7,549 nucleotides of DNA, taken from NCBI GenBank assembly GCA_903643055.1, contig CAHJWV010000268.1, forward strand, positions 1-7,549, read 5' to 3'. The stretch is from Burkholderiales bacterium (GTDB lineage Bacteria; Pseudomonadota; Gammaproteobacteria; Burkholderiales; Burkholderiaceae). A model generated the notes under the pieces. The model was given only the letters and a program-made list of their open reading frames with translations, made no database searches and was not told where the DNA came from. Made by a program: the position numbers and the translations under genes. This document shows, piece after piece, positions 5,588 through 7,549 of the stretch (the stretch's first letter is position 1; each line of letters starts with the position of its first letter).

Positions 5588-6558
5588 GTCGAAAAGTTCA
5601 GCGGAAACAGGCAACGGGCCAGGCCGGCATCGGGCATGGGCAACAGGCCGGGGTGTGTATCGCGGCAGGCATCACGCACATAAGGGCAGCGCGGCGACAG
5701 CAGGCAACCTTTCGGCCGCTCGTTGAGGCCAGGCACCATGCCCGCCAGCGTCGGCAACCGGTAGGCGCCGCGGCTGTGCTCGGGAATCGAGGCCAGCAGG
5801 GCTTCGGTATAAGGGTGATGCGGGCGGTCGAACAAGGTCGGCACCGCCTGCGTTTCGACCACTTCACCGGCGTACATCACCGCGATGCGCTTGGCATGCT
5901 CGGCGAGCAGCGCCAGGTCATGGGTGATCAGGATCAGCGCCATGTCCTGCTTGCGCTGCAGCTCGACCAGCAGGTCGAGCACCTGGGCCTGGATCGTCAC
6001 GTCGAGCGCGGTGGTCGGCTCGTCGGCGATCAGCAGCTTGGGGCTGCAGGCAAGCGACATCGCGATCATCACGCGCTGGCTCATGCCGCCCGACAGCTGG
6101 TGTGGATAAGCATCGAGGCGCGAGGCCGGGTCGGGGATCTCGACCAGCGTCAGCAACTCCAGCGCGCGGTCGCGCAGCCTGGACTTGCGGTCGTTCTGAT
6201 GCACCTTCAGCGTCTCGATGATCTGGAAGCCGACGGTGTAGCTCGGGTTCAGGCTGCCCATCGGGTCCTGGAAGATCATCGCCATGTCGCGGCCGACGAT
6301 CTCGCGCCGTTGGCGCGGTGACAGCGACAGCAGGTCCTGGCCATCGAAGCGCAGCACATCGGCGCTGACCCGGCCAGGCGCTTCGATCAGGCCCATCAGC
6401 GCCAGCATGCTGACGCTCTTGCCCGAGCCGGATTCGCCGACGATGCCCAGCAGCTCGCCGCGCTGCACATCGAGGTCGACGCCTTTGACGGCGGAGAAGG
6501 GCCGTTCCTTCGAGCCGAATTCGACCGTCAGGTTGCGGATTTCAAGAAGGTGGTTCAT
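5584..6558 (-). CDS. dppD: Dipeptide ABC transporter ATP-binding protein DppD
   Basis: A 324-residue ATPase, partner of DppF in powering dipeptide uptake. Walker A is GESGSGKS (41-48), the Q-loop is Q97 in [19 protein letters not shown], the signature is LSGGMSQRV (155-163), Walker B is [12 protein letters not shown] (175-186) and the H-loop is H213 in [12 protein letters not shown]. The SGGM signature and the GLIEAPGRV segment after Walker A are typical of DppD/OppD rather than DppF. The C-terminal oligo_HPY region starts at [14 protein letters not shown]. It carries cysteines 285, 291, 298 and 316, a spacing shared with DppF and with E. coli DppD. The ATG at 6558 overlaps the dppC stop as ATGA. 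There is little Shine-Dalgarno sequence, so translation probably depends on coupling. Substrate range (dipeptides, tripeptides, perhaps haem or 5-aminolevulinate as in E. coli) cannot be read from this subunit. Confidence 0.93.
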   Translation of the reverse strand: MNHLLEIRNLTVEFGSKERPFSAVKGVDLDVQRGELLGIVGESGSGKSVSMLALMGLIEAPGRVSADVLRFDGQDLLSLSPRQRREIVGRDMAMIFQDPMGSLNPSYTVGFQIIETLKVHQNDRKSRLRDRALELLTLVEIPDPASRLDAYPHQLSGGMSQRVMIAMSLACSPKLLIADEPTTALDVTIQAQVLDLLVELQRKQDMALILITHDLALLAEHAKRIAVMYAGEVVETQAVPTLFDRPHHPYTEALLASIPEHSRGAYRLPTLAGMVPGLNERPKGCLLSPRCPYVRDACRDTHPGLLPMPDAGLARCLFPLNFST

Positions 6559-7457
6559 GAGAGCTTTTTCATGCGCGGGTCCAGCGCGTCGCGCAGGCCG
6601 TCACCCATCAGGTTGATGGCGAGCACGGTGGTCAGGATCGCGACGCCGGGGAAAGTCACCACCCAGTTCGCGCGTTCGATGTAATCGCGGGCCGAGGCCA
6701 GCATCGTGCCCCACTCGGGCGTGGGCGGCTGTGCACCCAGGCCGAGGAAGCCGAGCGCGGCGGCGGTCAGGATGGCATCTGAGAAGCCGAGCGTGGCGGT
6801 GACGATCACCGGCGCCATGCAGTTCGGCAGCACGGTGTTGAACATCAGCCGCATCGTGTTGGCACCGGCCAGGCGCGAGGCGACGACATAGTCTTTCGTC
6901 AACTCGGCCATCGCTGAGGCACGCACCAGCCGCACATAGCCCGGCACCGCGACGATCGCGATCGCCAGCATCGTGTTGATCAGGCCGGGGCCGAGCACCG
7001 CGACGACCGCAATCGCCAGCAGCAGGCTGGGCAGCGCGAGCATCACGTCCATCAGGCGCAGGATGGCCACGCCCAGGCGCTGCGGAAAGAAGCCCGCGAG
7101 CAGGCCCAGCGCGATGCCGGGCAGCATCGACAACAGCACCGCGACGAAGCCGATCATCAGCGACAGCCGCGCGCCATGCAGCAGGCGCGACAGCACGTCG
7201 CGGCCGATGTCGTCGGTGCCGAGAATGAACTTGCTGCTGCCGCCTTCGGCCCACATTGGCGGCGTCAGCAGCGCATCGCGGAATTGCTCGATCGGGTCGT
7301 GCGGCGCGAGCAGCCCGGCCAGCAGGGCGGCCAGGATCACCAACGCAAAAAACACCATGCCGGCGAGCGCGCCGCGGTTGTGCGAGAAGCTGCGCCAGAA
7401 GTCTTTGAACGACGACGGCGCCACAGCGACTTCTTCGGTCGCGAGCACGGCGCTCAT
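6555..7457 (-). CDS. dppC: Dipeptide ABC transporter permease DppC
   Basis: A 300-residue inner-membrane permease that with DppB forms the translocation path for peptides. The N-terminal OppC_N region (about 17-70) contains the first membrane helix (30-51). [20 protein letters not shown] (81-100) is a family hallmark, followed by helices near 101-122, 132-155, 158-176, 214-240 and 266-286. The cytoplasmic EAA loop that docks the ATPases is around 192-211 ([19 protein letters not shown]). The C-terminus [18 protein letters not shown] is also typical. Length matches E. coli DppC. The ATG at 7457 has a strong Shine-Dalgarno sequence 4 nt upstream. The gene overlaps dppD by 4 nt. DppB is expected just upstream but is not recognisable within the 92 nt left in the window. 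Confidence 0.92.
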   Translation of the reverse strand: MSAVLATEEVAVAPSSFKDFWRSFSHNRGALAGMVFFALVILAALLAGLLAPHDPIEQFRDALLTPPMWAEGGSSKFILGTDDIGRDVLSRLLHGARLSLMIGFVAVLLSMLPGIALGLLAGFFPQRLGVAILRLMDVMLALPSLLLAIAVVAVLGPGLINTMLAIAIVAVPGYVRLVRASAMAELTKDYVVASRLAGANTMRLMFNTVLPNCMAPVIVTATLGFSDAILTAAALGFLGLGAQPPTPEWGTMLASARDYIERANWVVTFPGVAILTTVLAINLMGDGLRDALDPRMKKLS

Positions 7458-7549
7458 GCGTTCACCTCGGCGGGTGTCAGGCGCTCACGCGCTGGGGCGT
7501 GCCGCGTGGTGCGGGGGCCGTCGGGCGCGGCCTGAGGAAAGGTCGGGAG
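7454..7549 (-). CDS. Possible 3' end of the gene upstream of dppC (partial)
   Basis: One minus-strand frame is open from the window edge to a TGA at 7456-7454 that overlaps the dppC ATG as ATGA, matching the other junctions of the operon. It would encode 31 C-terminal residues ending [10 protein letters not shown]. By gene order this should be dppB, but the residues do not resemble the usual DppB end (a last membrane helix then DPRI or NPRI). It would have to be an unusual polar extension. The other two minus frames stop earlier and have similar GC at third codon positions, so the segment could equally be spacer. Confidence 0.3.
   Translation of the reverse strand, partial: LPTFPQAAPDGPRTTRHAPARERLTPAEVNA
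7461..7468 (-). promoter_or_regulatory. Ribosome binding site of dppC
   Basis: On the minus strand GAGGTGAA lies 3 nt before CGC-free spacing to the ATG at 7457, with the GAGGTG core 6 nt away. It is the strongest Shine-Dalgarno sequence in the dpp block and supports the chosen dppC start, unlike dppD and dppF, which rely on ATGA coupling. Confidence 0.6.

Noticed and set aside
4265..5683. A 472-codon open frame on the plus strand
   Set aside because: It lies opposite dppF and the ferritin-like gene, both of which have full family motifs. The product is rich in R, H, Q and A with no domain, so it is a shadow frame.
5578..6321. A 247-codon plus-strand frame opposite dppD
   Set aside because: Antisense to a gene with complete ABC ATPase motifs, low-complexity composition, no ribosome binding context.

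Overview
The window is GC-rich, tightly packed bacterial DNA. Protein similarity recalled from memory (Dpp subunits, Rrf2 and ArsR-type regulators) and base composition suggest a betaproteobacterium, most likely Burkholderiales. That placement is inference. There is no sign of a mobile element, phage, CRISPR array or RNA gene.

Left part (1-1456, + strand): an Rrf2-family regulator overlaps by 11 nt a thioredoxin-reductase-like flavoprotein with a CPYC redox motif. This looks like a two-gene redox or stress-response operon with its own regulator. Two tandem hairpins follow the flavoprotein stop codon.

Convergent gap (1457-1649): it holds those hairpins, an uninterrupted five-copy TTGC tetranucleotide repeat inside an eight-unit YTGC tract, and a perfect 8-bp inverted repeat abutting the stop codon of the next gene.

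Middle part (1650-3125): a long ArsR-type regulator (- strand) is divergent from two small genes (+ strand), a NIPSNAP protein and an antibiotic-biosynthesis-monooxygenase-like (ABM) protein, which overlap by GTGA. The 73-nt divergent gap carries a perfect 8-8-8 inverted repeat. It covers both the putative -10 box and the start codon of the regulator gene, as expected for an autorepressor operator.

Right part (3252-7549, - strand): a dipeptide-importer operon read right to left, dppC, dppD, dppF, followed by a DUF455 ferritin-like di-iron protein and a small unrecognised gene. dppC/dppD and dppD/dppF each overlap by ATGA. The window ends before the expected dppA and dppB. DppC is the membrane channel half and DppD and DppF are the two ATPases. 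The ferritin-like protein lies only 28 nt after dppF and is probably cotranscribed.

Most of the window is ordinary. The points that deserve a second look are the operator architecture, two probable leaderless regulator mRNAs, the tetranucleotide repeat, and the two poorly understood genes behind dppF. I do not see a clear, previously undescribed multi-gene system.
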